Shown piece after piece: positions 10,254-22,089 of a stretch of 64,000 nucleotides of DNA; positions within the stretch are counted from its first letter, which is position 1, and each line of letters opens with the position of its first letter. Source of the DNA: Limnephilus marmoratus. Its lineage: Eukaryota; Arthropoda; Insecta; Trichoptera; Limnephilidae. A model generated the notes under the pieces. It was not told the origin of the DNA. It searched no databases and saw only the letters and a program-made list of their open reading frames with translations. Location: positions 25,172,627 to 25,236,626 of the forward strand of contig OU862922.1 of assembly GCA_917880885.1 (NCBI GenBank), written 5' to 3'. The position numbers were made by a program, and so were the translations under genes.

Positions 10254-11004
10254 GGTCATCATGAATCATGACCAATAAGTACATTAGTTATTTACTCCAA
10301 GTTTAATTGATTCGTATTTTACTATTATTCCTTCCTGGTGAATCGTAGTACTCTTTTTCAAGGCAGGTGGGTTTGTAATTTATTTCTGTAATTGCAGTCT
10401 TACAAAGACTTGCCGGTAATATCACAAGGGCACTTAGGTTATATTCCACAAACATGGCGATGGTATTATTATTATTATTATTACTAATGTTAAGATAGAA
10501 ATGTTGATATCGTGAACTTAACTAAATACGTTTATTCCTTTGAAATGCATCGTAAATAGAAGATTAATTATGATTTAATATTTAAAAATCCATTTGGACT
10601 CCAGCCTCTGACGTAGATAGAAAAAAATTATGTTAAATTATTTTAGTTAAATTCCGTGTTTTGACGTGTCCAAATAAATGAGCTAGAGGGAAATCAGAAT
10701 CTAAATTATTTGTAATTTTGCAAAAGCTTATTGATAGAAGAATTCAATTTTAATAGGGATTGAAAAGCCTTTTATAACTCGTTTCCACTTATTATTTATT
10801 ATTATTTTTGACCGGACCGGTTGCAGGCAGCTTTACACTGGTTTAGACCAGGGAAAAGAAAAAAGGAAATTATAAAAGTTTTACAATCATGTATTCACAT
10901 GTGGCTGCATATACATTTGCGAACATGAGCCGGGTCACGAATTATGTGAAATGAAAGAAGCGACAGCGAATGGCACAAAACACCGCGCCGCTTGCGATTT
11001 TTTT
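10254..11004. other. No gene recognised; short (ATT)n tract
   Basis: A short (ATT)n run lies near 10467-10485. The rest is AT-rich with no exon, repeat match or structured RNA that I can support. Confidence 0.45.
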
Positions 11005-11420
11005 TACATTAGTTCCACACAGAAGGCCCTGTGGAACAAACTCCTTCAAGGCCTATTTCATTTTTGGGGATGCTGTATGGAGGTTCTTTTAAGGGAAAGG
11101 AAAGAGAGAAAGTTCTGATAAAAAGGGTATGAGGAGTCGATAGGAATCAATGTGTCCAGGATTGACGGACGTACGAATCCATCCCTCCCACTGTGTTGCA
11201 AAGCGATGGGTCGGGAGAGTCCTGCTGGAGAGGTCAAGGTTAGGTCTCCCTCAACCAGTCTCTCTCGATCCGGCAGTTGGTGGGCAGACGTATCCGCCGC
11301 CAAGACCAGGACAAGCCTCACCCCATGAACCCTGCATCCCTGTTAAATCATCAAACGTTGCGAACCACTTGGGGTGACCTATGGAAAGGGTGTTGGTTAT
11401 CCACACACTACATACATGGT
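11005..11420 (-). mobile_element. SINE-2 copy ending in the LINE C-type tail
   Basis: Read on the minus strand it runs from 'ataaccaacaccc' through 'aggtcaccccaagtggttcgc', 'agactggttgaggga' and 'catccccaaa' to 'cttctgtgtggaactaatgt' and poly-A. The same ordered blocks occur at 17575-17945, 41788-42090, 46640-46895 and 61728-62160. The last ~90 bases match the 3' end of LINE C, and the upstream body does not. Confidence 0.75.
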
Positions 11421-11542
11421 GCAATATGGTGCTAAAATTTTTGTGCCATTAGTAAGAATATAAAGTGTCTTGTATTTTTATAATTTCATCGGTTACATAG
11501 AGAGAAAGTCGTAATTTTTCAAGTTTACCATCATTCGAAATT

Positions 11543-11789
11543 ACAAATTACTTTTAAACAAAACGATTTTGTAATGTAAAAATTTACAATTCTAGGATTT
11601 GTGAAGTTGAACGTATTTAATAAAAAAAATATTTGCCTCAAGAGAGTCGCTTTTAAAAATAAGGCATTTTCTCATTTTTAAAAGCGACTCTCCTACAAAT
11701 TTATTTTTTTAGTAAATACGTTCAACTTCACAAATCCTAGAATTATAAATTTTTATATTACAAAATCGTCTTGTTTAAAAGTAATTTGT
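11543..11789. mobile_element. Foldback element, ~115-bp near-perfect arms
   Basis: The left arm starts 'acaaattacttttaaacaa' and its reverse complement ends at 11789, with few mismatches across 'ctaggatttgtgaagttgaa'. The arms meet at a short loop near 11665-11680. A fragment of one arm recurs near 43133-43155. No clear target duplication was seen. Confidence 0.75.
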
Positions 11790-12054
11790 GACGTTATCAT
11801 TAACAAATTTTCCTTGAACACGCATAGTAAATTAAACATAAACACCGAATATTTGGTTTTAAAAATAGAAACTTAAATCAGGTTTTTGAGACGTGATTTT
11901 TGGCACCTATTTGTTAAGCCCGTTAGGCTTCATGTCCTTAAAATTTTTGACAATCAAAAAGAAATTGAAATGAGAAATATTTTAATCAATTTTAAATTTT
12001 CAGTTCAGAGTCAAGTCAGTATTTTCCTCGGAATTCGGTCATCACATATTCTTA

Positions 12055-12230
12055 TTACAGATATAGTTGGGAGAGACAACTCCAGAAACTATGTGAGGAG
12101 AGGATGGGATTGCCATGAACGGAGGCCGAACAACCACCACGAGACAGGGACGTACGGAGAAGCCTTTTCGCTGCTGTGGGTCCCCGACCCGAATAGGATA
12201 AGGGGAAGAAGATGATGATGACGATTTATT
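12055..12230 (+). pseudogene. LINE 3' end, RTE-like, with GATGAT tail
   Basis: The last ~50 codons before 'taaggggaagaagatgatgatgacgat' read like the C-terminus of an RTE-type LINE ('GEAFSLLWVPDP'), followed by a (GAT)n-type tail. Everything upstream of about 12055 is missing or unrecognisable. The RTE assignment rests on the tail style and is tentative. Confidence 0.45.
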
Positions 12231-12739
12231 TATCTAATACAGCATCACTAGTATCTTTATTTTCTTTCAAAACCGAATTGATTGTCGGAGAGAATTTTGT
12301 ATTTTCTTTATTTATTATTTCTTTATTTATTCTTTATTTATTTCATTTTAGTAATTTGTACATTTAAGTTTACAAATTTCTAATTAATTTTAACATTAGA
12401 TATTGCAAACTTTGTTTTTTTTCTGGTTTGATGTAGCTCCTACAATATGTCTTGAACCTTCCAATTGGAGCGGAGTTTAAAGTTTCTTGTAGCGTGTTAT
12501 ATAATTTCATCCCTTTGTACAGTAAACTGTTCTGTGTATTCGCCTTTTTCTTTTTTGTAGTCTGATTTCCTTGCGTGTGATATGTCTCTTGTTATACATA
12601 ATTTTATTTGAGAAATATTTTGGTAACGGATTGCTCACTATTTTATGGATAAATATCATCGTTAGAAATAAGAATGAAATCTAGCCAATATCTCTATTGC
12701 TATTGAGAAAGTATTGAGCAAAAACATGGGTCTGTAATT

Positions 12740-13440
12740 ATTGACATGTAGATCTCCAAATCTGTAAAAGGTATAATCTTGGCATTCTTACAGAAAGAAA
12801 TATGCCATTCTTAAAACTAATGTTAACAATATGAAATAAGGAACCAACCAACACAGAAACGTACTTTTTATACACTCTGATACTTAAGCCATCAATACCA
12901 CATGAAAAACGCATGTTTAATTTACTAATCACTTTGGTAACTTCATAAATCCCAGTAGTTTTAAATTCAAAGCTATTTCCTGTAATTTGAGTACCAGGTA
13001 TAAAATTGTTAACAAAACACATATAGTTAGTTTAATTTTCACTCCAGAATTGTTTTGTGAATTTAGGACTAACATTACCGAAGAAGTTATTTACGTGATT
13101 AGTAATTGTGTTTCGATTTTCATCCATTGATATAATATTGATTTTCAAATTTCGTACAGGCACTTGCTCCTTTGTATATTTAAAGCCTCCTTTATAATCT
13201 TCCACTATTGCTTGGTATTTCCATTGACGTTATCCAGTTTCCTTCTGTAATATGCTTGCTTTGTATATTTTATAATTTTAAACGGAGGTAGTAGGCCAGT
13301 TTCTATATTTTTTTGAAATTAAATGGAAATTATTTAACTCTACTCGACATTTGTTGTGCAATTTGTCACGGGTTCTGAGGCATTTGATAATTCCATCATT
13401 AATCCAAGGTACAAAATATTTCATGTTATGTTTTTCACTT
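12740..13440 (-). pseudogene. Degenerate LINE ORF2 (linker and RT N-terminus)
   Basis: On the minus strand 13430 to about 13150 reads PWINDGIIKCLRTRDKLHNK and then KKYRNW, the region between endonuclease and RT. It continues at 13022-12740 with EVTKVISKLN, CGIDGLSIRV and IVNISFKNGIF, which are RT finger motifs. Frameshifts and stops separate the pieces, and the palm motifs are absent. It is a dead copy of a family different from the intact element at 4048. Confidence 0.65.
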
Positions 13441-13714
13441 TATACAGACGATCAACTTTCACGTGCACTTTTAAACATTTAATGAAATTTTCAACAGGTA
13501 ACTTAACATTTTGCTAAAACAGAACTGATTGCCATGATTCCTCCATTAACTTAATTTATCCTTTGCTATTTTCTTTAGAGTAAGCTCGCAAATCTCAGTA
13601 ATACCGCATCATATCAGTAGTGAAGACAGCTCCCTGTGGTTTAAATTTAGATTTACCATAATATGATCGGTGCAGCTTAAAATGGTAGAAGAAACTTTTG
13701 TAGGTGAAGTGACC

Positions 13715-13850
13715 AAGTTTCACTGGCGTCCGGAACGTCGGTGTCAGCAGCTCTCCGCTCAGAGCAGAACCGCGAGGAGTGGAGGAGCCTTATCCACCAT
13801 GGAAATTGGAGGGGTCACGATCCTCAGCAATGAGGAACCGACTTAAGAAG
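13715..13850. repeat. GC-richer LINE-like fragment
   Basis: The block 'ctggcgtccggaacgtcgg...gaggagtggaggagcc...ggaggggtcacgatcctcagcaatgagga' is GC-rich against its surroundings and reads like the C-terminal end of a LINE (W/R-rich). It abuts the minus-strand LINE relic. The family is uncertain. Confidence 0.35.
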
Positions 13851-14059
13851 TAACTTCTTGTTTTGTAATGTTACAATATGTGAGATTATGGAACTAACGT
13901 GGCAGGCTGACAGTGTAGACGTAATAGACGAGTCAATACTTGCTAAACGATTACAATCGTTGCAACATCAAAAATACTATTTTCGGTTGTTGGTGCTAGA
14001 AATGAAATTATTCAAGTTCAATCTTAAATTTTTTTTGAAATCAAAATTGGACTAATTGT

Positions 14060-15117
14060 GGGATCAATTCAGTAAATAAAGTAGGAACCTCCTACCTATG
14101 ATCAGAAAACACTTCAGATTTTATATCCGGGTTAAATCGTACCCGCAGGAAAAACTTAACCCTTTCACGCACTTTTCCACAAATGATCACCTAGTCAATC
14201 CACGTTTAGCACTTGCGCTATATAAGTATAATAAATACAAAATAATACAAGAACAACATGTCAAAGAGACCAAATGGGAAAATAATTCACCGACTCCAGA
14301 TATTTTCATATCAGAGGGTTCGGCTCGGTGGAACTCCTAATTGGACTTATAAATCCTACTGATCCCTCAATTTAATATTTTAAAAAATCTTTTGTAATCC
14401 TACATATTTAAAATGACTGATTTTCGTATTTTTATGTACAAATTCTTTGACAAATCTAATATTCCTAAATTTTAAATGAGTAAGCTAGGTAACTTATTTT
14501 AATTGATAATTCTTGGTGATTTGGTGATTTCCGGCGGTAGTAAATAAATAATTGGTAAATTTCTGATCGTCTCTCTGATTCAATAATCTTACTAAATTTC
14601 TCAGCAAAAATGTACAATATTTGTTTTTGAAAGGAAAAATCGTGAGGCAAATATTTTATTATTACTTTCAACTTTCCCATGATATCACAATAAAATGGGA
14701 TCATTCGAATTACAAATTTAATCGGCATTAGAGTCGGCCCTTGGGTGTTAATAAAATTATAGGTACAAGTATTTACCTGCTCAGATGAGGAAAATAATAA
14801 AAGTTGGTTTTACCGACATTAATTGAGGAGAACTTTACTTTGCATAGGGGCGTAGGAGTTATGATGAAATGATTAATTCATTCGTTGATTATGACTTCCT
14901 TAGTCTGACCGCTGACCACATAAATTCTTTAAAAACAACCTCCGCCCCGCCACCATCTTCTACTAAATGCAATAGCGGAAACTTTTCTGTCTTCAAAACT
15001 ACTTCCCTTGCAGAAGTAAGGAAGTTTTACGTATTTGTAAAAAGCATTAACTTTGTGGCTCGCCATAATTTACAATATAAAACACATATAAATTTGTTGT
15101 AGACCACTTTTATTTTA
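14060..15117. other. No gene recognised
   Basis: AT-rich. Short ORFs at 14098-14340 and 14869-15102 show no recognisable domain. I found no repeat match inside the window. Confidence 0.4.
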
Positions 15118-15119
15118 TA

Positions 15120-15165
15120 CACACTCTACCGGTTTCGGAAGCACCCTTCCTTCATCAGGAGAAGT
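15120..15165 (-). repeat. Penelope-like end with hammerhead-like core
   Basis: On the minus strand: CTGATGA, a 5-bp stem (GGAAG/CTTCC), then GAAA and CCGGTAG. It is followed by 'ataaaataaaagtggt.tacaac', the same downstream signature as at 31310-31360, 31620-31665 and 46941-46985. CTGANGA, stem and GAAA form the conserved core of hammerhead ribozymes, known in Penelope-like elements. The full three-stem fold was not shown. Confidence 0.5.
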
Positions 15166-15487
15166 TTTACTTCACCGAACATGCAGTGTTCACTCGGTCC
15201 TTTTCTAACGTGGCTACTAAAGAAGTTTTGCAATGTATAGCTCCCTTTTTACTAAGGTAAAGTGTACGCCTAGGTATGCACTAATACACACACTCCTAAG
15301 TATGTGTTGTCGCCTCATCTAAATTTGCTACCTGTAGGTACATTCAAGTTCGTGCGCTTGATTTTTTTCTTGTTGGCAATCTAATTAGTTTTGCATTTCT
15401 CGAAAGGTATTATTTGTTCGTCTCAATAATATAAAATGATTGTATTTTAAATTCCTTTGGTATCATGCCTTTAACAATTATTCACGA

Positions 15488-15560
15488 ACCGGGCAGTAGC
15501 TGAGATGGCATAGCGTCTGTGTCCCAACAAGGCTTCATGAGTTCAGTTCCGCGGCTGGCT
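15488..15560 (+). repeat. tRNA-like fragment (SINE head)
   Basis: 'tagctgagatgg' matches the Pol III A box, and 'gagttcagttccgcg' resembles a B box at tRNA-like spacing. The clover-leaf is poor and there is no recognised SINE body after it, so this is a relic. Confidence 0.35.
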
Positions 15561-16314
15561 AAGTCCTCCACCACGACACAAACAAATTTTCCTCTTACTG
15601 TGGTGGTAGCAAGAGATTTTAAAATTCTGGTTATCTACTCGGAATGTTTCGTTTCCTTTAAAAAAAGTTATTACTTTTTCACACACAATTCGGAAAAACT
15701 GCATTTGCCGAGAATTCCAACTATTCCCAACTGTTGAGATTGTTACAACGGCAACAGCTCTGCTGTATATAACTTGCCACCGGGCGATGAAATATGGGTT
15801 TGTTTCGTGATCCAAAGTCTCACTATTCTTTGCTTAAACGTCTTACATTAAAAAAAATTAGACCTTGTCTCTATTGCTTGCTAGGGCAATCCTAATGAGT
15901 TGCCAAACTCATTTTAGGACGGGGGGAACTTGCAATTCATTAGTGGGAGGTAATTGGCACAATTTTAAGTAAATATTTTGATATCAAAAATATATGTCTA
16001 ACATACAGTTTAACTTAAAAAAAGACAGGATAAGTAGAGCAAACAACAAGAGAATACAAACGAGGATATACAAGTATGGATGGTTGCAAATACAGGGAAA
16101 AAAATGAAAGAAAAAAAGAAACAAGACGGAACCAAAAATGAAAAGAAAATTACTAATTTTTATTTTTACATGTACTTCTTATTCTTTCAAATTTTACTTT
16201 GAAATTTTGTATTGTGGCAATAAAGAGATTTTATCCCATATTTTGTAGTGTGTGTTTGAAGAACGCGGGTTTTAGTGTTATTTCGAGTATTGTGTTTGTT
16301 TTTTTTGTTAATAC

Positions 16315-16565
16315 CTACTCCCAAATGCTCCCGTCTGGAGCCAGTGAGACTACGGCATCCTCAATCATTGGGATAGGTTGTGAGGCTGAAGGTAGGGGAG
16401 GGGAAGGAAATGGGGAAAAGGAAGGTCGGGAATTGGCTATTTTAGATCTAGTCACAAACACGGCTAATGTCATATCAAGCAACGTTTCAATTCTGAAAGG
16501 TGGTCTTACACCTGGGCGATCAGAGAGTATCTTCCGCTCTGGAACGTGCCACAAATATACCTTAT
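16315..16565 (-). mobile_element. SINE-1 copy, 5'-truncated
   Basis: On the minus strand: 'gtggcacgttccagagcggaagatac', 'aaacgttgcttga', 'cctccccttc'-type pyrimidine-rich block, 'ctggctccagacgggagca'. The blocks are the same as in the TSD-flanked copy at 52796-53127. The tRNA-derived head is absent here. Confidence 0.7.
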
Positions 16566-16706
16566 ATTATTTTTACATGATTAAATTGTGAAAGAGGAAA
16601 TACCAGCGGCGTTTTTTCCATACAAACGTATTCGCCATTTATCTCTCTGGATTTTGACCCTAGAGCAATTTTTTTTACATAAAATAGATATTGACCATTA
16701 GCGTCT

Positions 16707-16853
16707 CGGTACGTTTTGCTTTTTTTGATAATTTACTTCTTATAGAAGTTAGAACCTTCCAAAAATGAATAAAATTGCCTAGTTTAAACGCCGTCAAAAG
16801 ACGTTCAGTATACAAACTAAACAATGTATTTTGAAAAAAAGCAAAACGTACCG
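16707..16853. mobile_element. 147-bp MITE-like element
   Basis: Ends are exact inverted repeats (CGGTACGTTTTGCTTTTTT, 19 bases). The interior is non-coding and AT-rich. Target duplication is unclear, so the superfamily is unassigned. Confidence 0.6.
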
Positions 16854-17104
16854 ACATAGAATATTTTCTTCTAATACAGTTAGTGAAAAAAAAAATTTAA
16901 GTCGGTTCAGTTTTGGAGAAGAAAAATGGGGAATACAGAACATCGATTTTGACGATTTTATTTAGGTATTTTCGGCCCGATATGCAGTTGTCCCTTTCGC
17001 TCAGTTCCCCTGAGGGGAGCACGGTGTGGAACAGAATACATTGGTTACAATACCTATCGACGATATTTTTAAATGACCGGCATAGCTCTTAATCAAATAA
17101 AATT

Positions 17105-17188
17105 TATCTGCGCACGTCGGGATTTGAACCGGCGACCTCCGGATCGCTGGTCGAGAGCCGTGCCCCTCGACCACGGAGGCCGTCTCAA
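17105..17188 (-). repeat. tRNA-derived SINE head
   Basis: On the minus strand: 'ggcctccgtggtcgaggggc' (A-box region), then 'ggaggtcgccggttcaaatcc' (B box). This is the same kind of head as at 34565-34645, 52800-52860 and 57290-57355. The body is missing. Confidence 0.6.
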
Positions 17189-17574
17189 TCAAAGCAATAT
17201 TTGATTTGATTTCTGACGCCGTTGAATATACATTCCGGCAATATTTTTTTATGTTATTTAGTCAAGTGGACAGAACTGACAGACTTACGGGCTAAACGAA
17301 ATGGGTTCGTGGGCCACGGGTTGCTCATCACCGCTCTAGTAGGAAGGTACACAGTTACAATAAAGGCCATATGAAATTACGCATATCTAATATCTTCTGG
17401 AAATATAAACTGTTTTTCCTTAGTTGACGCCAATATAATATATTATACATGCTAAAACAATACATGGTGATAGACTGCGTTGAGTCATGTTTAATTATAT
17501 GGAATCCCGATAAAACGAAACAGCGACAAAAATAATTTGATAAAATAATAGGATTTTTTTTATATAAGCTCCAG

Positions 17575-17945
17575 GAGGCTCTTAGAGCGTATGGCATCTT
17601 TGGGGATGCTGTGTGGAGGATATTTTTAGGAAAAAAAGGTCAGGAGGTTCTGGGAAGGAAAATGAATGAGGGGTGGGTAGGAATCTTGGGGTCAATGTGT
17701 CGAAGAGTGATGGACTTATGAATCCATACGTTTCCACTGCGGTGCAAGTCGATGGGTTGAGAGAGTCCGGCTGGAGAGGTCTAGGTTAGGTCTCCTTCAA
17801 CAAGTCTCTCCCGATCCGGCAGTAGGTGGGCAAACGCATTCGCCGCCAAGACCTAGACAAACTGCCCTTGTAAAATAACCAAACTTAGTGAATCACTTGG
17901 GGAAACCTAGCGCAGGGGTGTTAATTATTATCGAATAAATGGTTC
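17575..17945 (-). mobile_element. SINE-2 copy
   Basis: Starts (minus-strand 3' end) at 'ctccaggaggc' and 'catctttggggatgctgtgtggagg' and extends through 'cgatgggttgagagagtcc', 'ccttcaacaagtctctcccg' to 'aataaatggttcgcggga'. The LINE C-type tail is slightly degraded. Confidence 0.7.
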
Positions 17946-18127
17946 GCGGGACAGCGTTACATCTACTCTCCTCCAAAAGTGAATGGTTAGTTAGGTTAGG
18001 TTTGGTTTTTACAAACTTTCATCGCTTTTCGCATGGAACCGAAATTCATCTGTAATTTTTTATTTTTTTTTGTTATAAATAATTTTTAAAAGAAAGACAA
18101 ACAGTCCCGGTTACGAATAACCTGACA

Positions 18128-18187
18128 ATATTTGAAAATCTCCTACTACCACCATTTATATTATGGTGGTAGGAGATTTTCAAATAT
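18128..18187. other. Near-perfect hairpin, ~24-bp stem
   Basis: 'atatttgaaaatctcc..taccacca' pairs with 'tggtggtaggagattttcaa' around a 9-base loop. The only defect is a 3-base bulge. It could be a compact inverted-repeat element or a small-RNA source. No flanking duplication was found. Confidence 0.6.
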
Positions 18188-18364
18188 AGAATAAATAAAT
18201 ATATATAATAAATAGGTACTTTTAACCGGGATACGGGTATTAAAGTCCTACACAAAAATGGGATAGGCTTAAGATTAAATAATTTAGAGGCATTGGAAAT
18301 AAAAAAAATCAGTTAATACAAAGGCTGAAATCATTAATAATCAACTAAATTTAACATTCAGCCC

Positions 18365-19195
18365 TATTTTTTATTTTATTTTTTATTCCTTTATTTTTCC
18401 CATATTTTACATTTTATATTTACATATTTTGAAAATCTTAACAATAATGTGGGAACCCACTAAGGCGCAGCCTGTGCGTGGGTAATATAGTTAAAATAAA
18501 TTTTATTTAGTACCTAGAAAAAACAAACAGTGGTATATAAAACAAAAACTTTTTTTTTTAAAACAGTTTGTACAAAAAGTGTATACAAGTGTGTACGGTT
18601 AAATACGTGTATAGTGTAATAAATGATATACATTGTAATAATAGGTGTAAAGTTTGTGAGAACAGTGATATAAAACTAATTAAATAGAGTTTTCAGAAAC
18701 AAAGTGATATAAAACTAAATAAAGAGAGTTTTTAGAAACATAAAGTGACATAAAACTAAATAAAGAGAGTTTTTAGAAACACAAAGTGATATAAAACTAA
18801 ATAAATAGAGTTTTTACATCTGTATGGTTTAGCCATAATTTTAACTCTTTTATGTAATGCGGAAGTTTAGTTACAACTTGAATATTTTTTGGTAAACTAT
18901 TGAAGGTACGAGGTCCAATAAAGCTGCTGTGAGTTTGCATTTGTTTTGTGTGTGTTTGGGGGGTATAGAATACATTATAATTTCTAATGTTGATTCTGTT
19001 TACATTTTTTTCGAATTTGTTTATGTTTTTAAAGATATATTTCATAGTTTGCAGGATAAATAGTTTACGGAGACTGAATAGTTTAAATTCTTTGTATAAA
19101 GAATCTGTCGAAAATGTTTTAATTCTATTATAAGTATTTACGTTTCCCGTTATCCCACTCGCTCCTCCCCCACTTCCCTCGCACAACTGACGCAC
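18365..19195 (-). pseudogene. LINE ORF2 C-terminal relic with 3' UTR
   Basis: Minus-strand 19195-18797 ends with HSSFIGPRTFNSLPKNIQ and KELKLWL, a typical LINE ORF2 C-terminus (the 'NSLP' box). The rest down to about 18365 is 3' UTR, ending on the minus strand in AATAAAA-like repeats. RT palm motifs are absent (5'-truncated). The N-terminal Gly/Ser stretch of the ORF is unrelated sequence. Confidence 0.55.
18655..18818. repeat. ~42-bp tandem repeat, about 4 copies
   Basis: Units carry 'agtgatataaaactaaata' and 'agagtttttagaaaca'. They sit in the 3' UTR part of the minus-strand LINE relic. Confidence 0.8.
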
Positions 19196-19284
19196 TGTCC
19201 CACTCTAATTTACTGTCTCTTTCTTTCTTAACAATTTGTATGTATATATGTGTGTTATCTTGTATTTGTTAGTCTTTTTATATT

Positions 19285-19325
19285 CAGTCCTGATAATTGT
19301 ACGGAGGTACCGAAACCGGTAGACT
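19285..19325 (+). repeat. Penelope-like end, degenerate hammerhead core
   Basis: CTGATAA, GTAC-GGAG-GTAC stem, CGAAA and CCGGTAGAC, followed by 'aataaagtggcttaaaacaaagt'. The core has CTGATAA in place of CTGANGA, so it would be catalytically weak. Confidence 0.45.
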
Positions 19326-19494
19326 AAAAAATAACAATAAAGTGGCTTAAAACAAAGTATTTTCTTTTTATTTATTTAAAATGTGAAGTCCCAATGTGTT
19401 TGCTTCTTTTGAAAAAAAAAATATAACTATGTTGTTTTTGATGATAATATATATACATTTTCTGAGCCAGAATGGTAATTATATGAAATTCGCT

Positions 19495-19660
19495 CAAAAG
19501 AAAAAAAATCGCAAAGTACGCTCCGAAAATTATTAAAAATACATTTGTCCTGTTGTTTAACGTGTGAAAAAATTCACAGAGTGTCTATGCTACTTTAGAC
19601 ATTTGCTGAGAGATTTTTGCTCTATTTTAAACGAGTCGCGTTTTATTAAATAATTTCACA
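19495..19660 (-). repeat. Dispersed repeat family D, copy 2
   Basis: Reverse complement matches 32370-32530 ('tttaaaatagagcaaaaatctc' region, 'cacgactcgtttaaaa', 'gaattttttcacac'). Non-coding. Confidence 0.55.
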
Positions 19661-20460
19661 ATTTTCGCTTACAATAGTTTTGTCAATAGTTTAATATTTT
19701 TGTTAACCGCTCAGGCTAATTTCTTTGCTTTTCGGAAAAACTTAAATAGGTCTAGTAGAGATCGTTGGGTCTCCCTACTATCACAGTGAGAAGCATTATA
19801 CAAACGGTGTTAAAAAGAGAAAATACCACGCTTTATATTCAAAACCAAAAGTTAACAACAAAATAAGTGAAATGTACCTACACCTTTTCGAAACCAAAGT
19901 TTCGGATCGCAATTTGAAAACAAAAGAAATATGGTAATTTTTTATTAATTATTTTCACATGAGCCGATCTTAACGTTTTCAATACATTTTTCAAATAAAA
20001 TATATCTATATGTGTTTTTTTTTCGTTACAGTAATATTTTAGAAAAAAAACGTAATAATACAGGGACAGTCTATGTTGCAATATGACAGGAATACGGACT
20101 TCATTCCACGGCTTTATTAAATCAGTTACAATTTTTTTACGTACGTCTTTTACAGTAAATTTTCTTTTGTATACTGCAAGTAATTTATAATTCATAATTT
20201 ATGAATCAACAGATTCGAAAAATTACAGTAACATGTTGTATTTTTATTTTTCTGAGCCACCAAGTTACAGGACACGAAAATACTTTATTGTTTGAAGCAT
20301 TTTACAAACAGATTTCTATCGAGTTGGCGCGGTTATTTCAATGACGGTGTACTCCGTGATTAGGTCTGTTTGTGACTGATTGACTGCATCTAATGGCAGG
20401 TGGGAGAAGGGAGGAGCTAGGTGGGTGAAAATAAAAAGTATTTATTTGTTACTGTTAAAC
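19661..20460. other. No gene recognised
   Basis: AT-rich. The 105-codon minus ORF at 19878-20195 is Lys/Tyr/Ile-rich with no recognisable domain. Confidence 0.4.
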
Positions 20461-20464
20461 TCGG

Positions 20465-20705
20465 CGACTGAGGTGTTGTCTACTTGCAATATTTGAAAAA
20501 CCACCCCACTCTGTTGTTAGACTGAAGGTAATGGAGAGGGGAAGGAGATGTGGAAGAGGAAGTTGGGAAAGTTCCTGGCTTTTCAGATCTGGCCACCAAA
20601 CACGGCTAAAGCCATTTCAAGCAACGTTTCAACTCTTGGTGGTCTCACACCAGAGCGATACTGGTAAAATCTTCCATTCTGGAACGTGCCGCAAATATGC
20701 TACAT
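20465..20705 (-). mobile_element. SINE-1 copy, degenerate
   Basis: Carries 'aggaagttgggaaagttcctgg', 'cagatctggccaccaaacacggctaaagcc', 'aagcaacgtttcaa' and 'ggaacgtgccgcaaatat', as in the other SINE-1 copies. Both ends are worn. Confidence 0.65.
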
Positions 20706-20984
20706 TTAAAATTTTTAATTATTTACTGTCCCGTTATTTTTATTTTTGCATCATAAATTTTTATACTTCAAAAATTATATGTTTTTTTCGATTTCTAATG
20801 TTCACAATGTCAAGAACAATTTTTAGTTTTCGGGTATGTTAAAAAATATTCTATTTATTTGGATTTCATCACGAAACAGAAATATTTTGACCTTTTGTCA
20901 AAACATGGTCGAGGTCTGAGGGGTTAATATTAGCGCCCTCCCTCTAGCATTCGTATTTCCATATTATCTCCCTTTCAAACCATA

Positions 20985-21217
20985 TCTTCTTTTTTAACGC
21001 GTACCACGGAGTAATTTCCGTGATATGACGTTATTAATAGGCTTACGTCTTTACGGTTGAAATTTAAGAACCAGGCTAAGAATGCAAATCTGACGCCGCG
21101 CCTTATGCCAAGTCATCTTCGTACGTGAAGTTTGGTAAAAAGCTATTTTTGTAATCGAATCGAATTCAAGCAATTAGCTAATAATGCCAAACGACGGCGC
21201 CACTACGTTAAAAGATG
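20985..21217 (+). repeat. Dispersed repeat family F, copy 1
   Basis: Reverse complement matches 48490-48660: 'tctgacgccgcgcctta', 'gaaatttaagaa', 'tttggca' and 'ggcgccactac' in the same order. No coding potential is visible. Confidence 0.55.
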
Positions 21218-21744
21218 GCAGGTATAAGTATAAGTACTACGGATTTGAAAATTTTGTGTATATTTTATAATATGATCACAGTGATACTGAGGAACCGGAT
21301 AATTTTGAAGCCAATTCCTTTCGCATTTATAAAATGGTCACCATCAATTAAACTGGGCGAAGCCGAACCAAAAGACGCCCGGAGTCCGAAGAGGCTAGCA
21401 GCAAGTCGTTATATTACATTCAATTGTCGACCGCATCTGTCTGTTACTTCCGACGGTTAGTCGTTCGAGTATTTTGCTGCAGTAGGATATCACAATATTA
21501 TGTTCTTATCTGTAATGGTGGTCAACTATGAACTTGTGCTTGTCGCCGCACACCGGTTATAAAGGTCATTATTGAAATGAGTGATGGGAAAACCCAGCGA
21601 TAAACAAAACCTGTTTATCTTGAGTGGCCGTCGAGGATAAAAACAACCAAGAATTATTATTGCAAAACCCAAGTCTATAAATGTTTCGCATGAATATTGA
21701 TGCAAATTCGCAACACGCAAACAGATCATTCATGAATCATTACT

Positions 21745-21810
21745 TTATAATATATATTAATTTTATTTATATATTTATTTAAACGCCCATTGGGTTTTTA
21801 CTTACATAGA
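21745..21810 (-). repeat. Short LINE 3' tail
   Basis: The minus strand reads 'gtaaaaacccaatgggcgtttaaataaata', like the end of the LINE inserted in the satellite ('gcctaaatgggcgtaaataaataa' near 25860). Only the extreme 3' end is left. Confidence 0.5.
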
Positions 21811-22037
21811 TTACGTTTCCCTGACAACTCGGAATCATGCAATTTCAACACCCCTTTGAAAAGTTGAATAATTGAAATTAGCCTAACCTAACCTATTTAA
21901 CCATTTTTTTAAAATCACGGTAATTGATTTTTCAAAGGAGGTGTTGAAATTGCGTGAGTCTGAGTTGTCCGGTCACCATAGATTACACAGATACATTTTT
22001 TATATGCTGAATATAAGTACATACTTGTTTTAAATTT

Positions 22038-22080
22038 TTTTACGTTAGCTCCACAGGGGAGGCCCTGTGAACAAAAATAG
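22038..22080 (-). repeat. Isolated LINE C / SINE-2 tail fragment
   Basis: 'ttttttacgttagctccacaggggaggccctgtg' resembles the last ~40 bases of LINE C on the minus strand. It lies directly beside the longer copy at 22090. Confidence 0.55.
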
Positions 22081-22089
22081 TACATAAAA

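Noticed and set aside
17985..18005. Telomeric TTAGG repeats
   Set aside because: Only two to three imperfect units (also near 21880). Short TTAGG-like runs are common in insect DNA away from telomeres.
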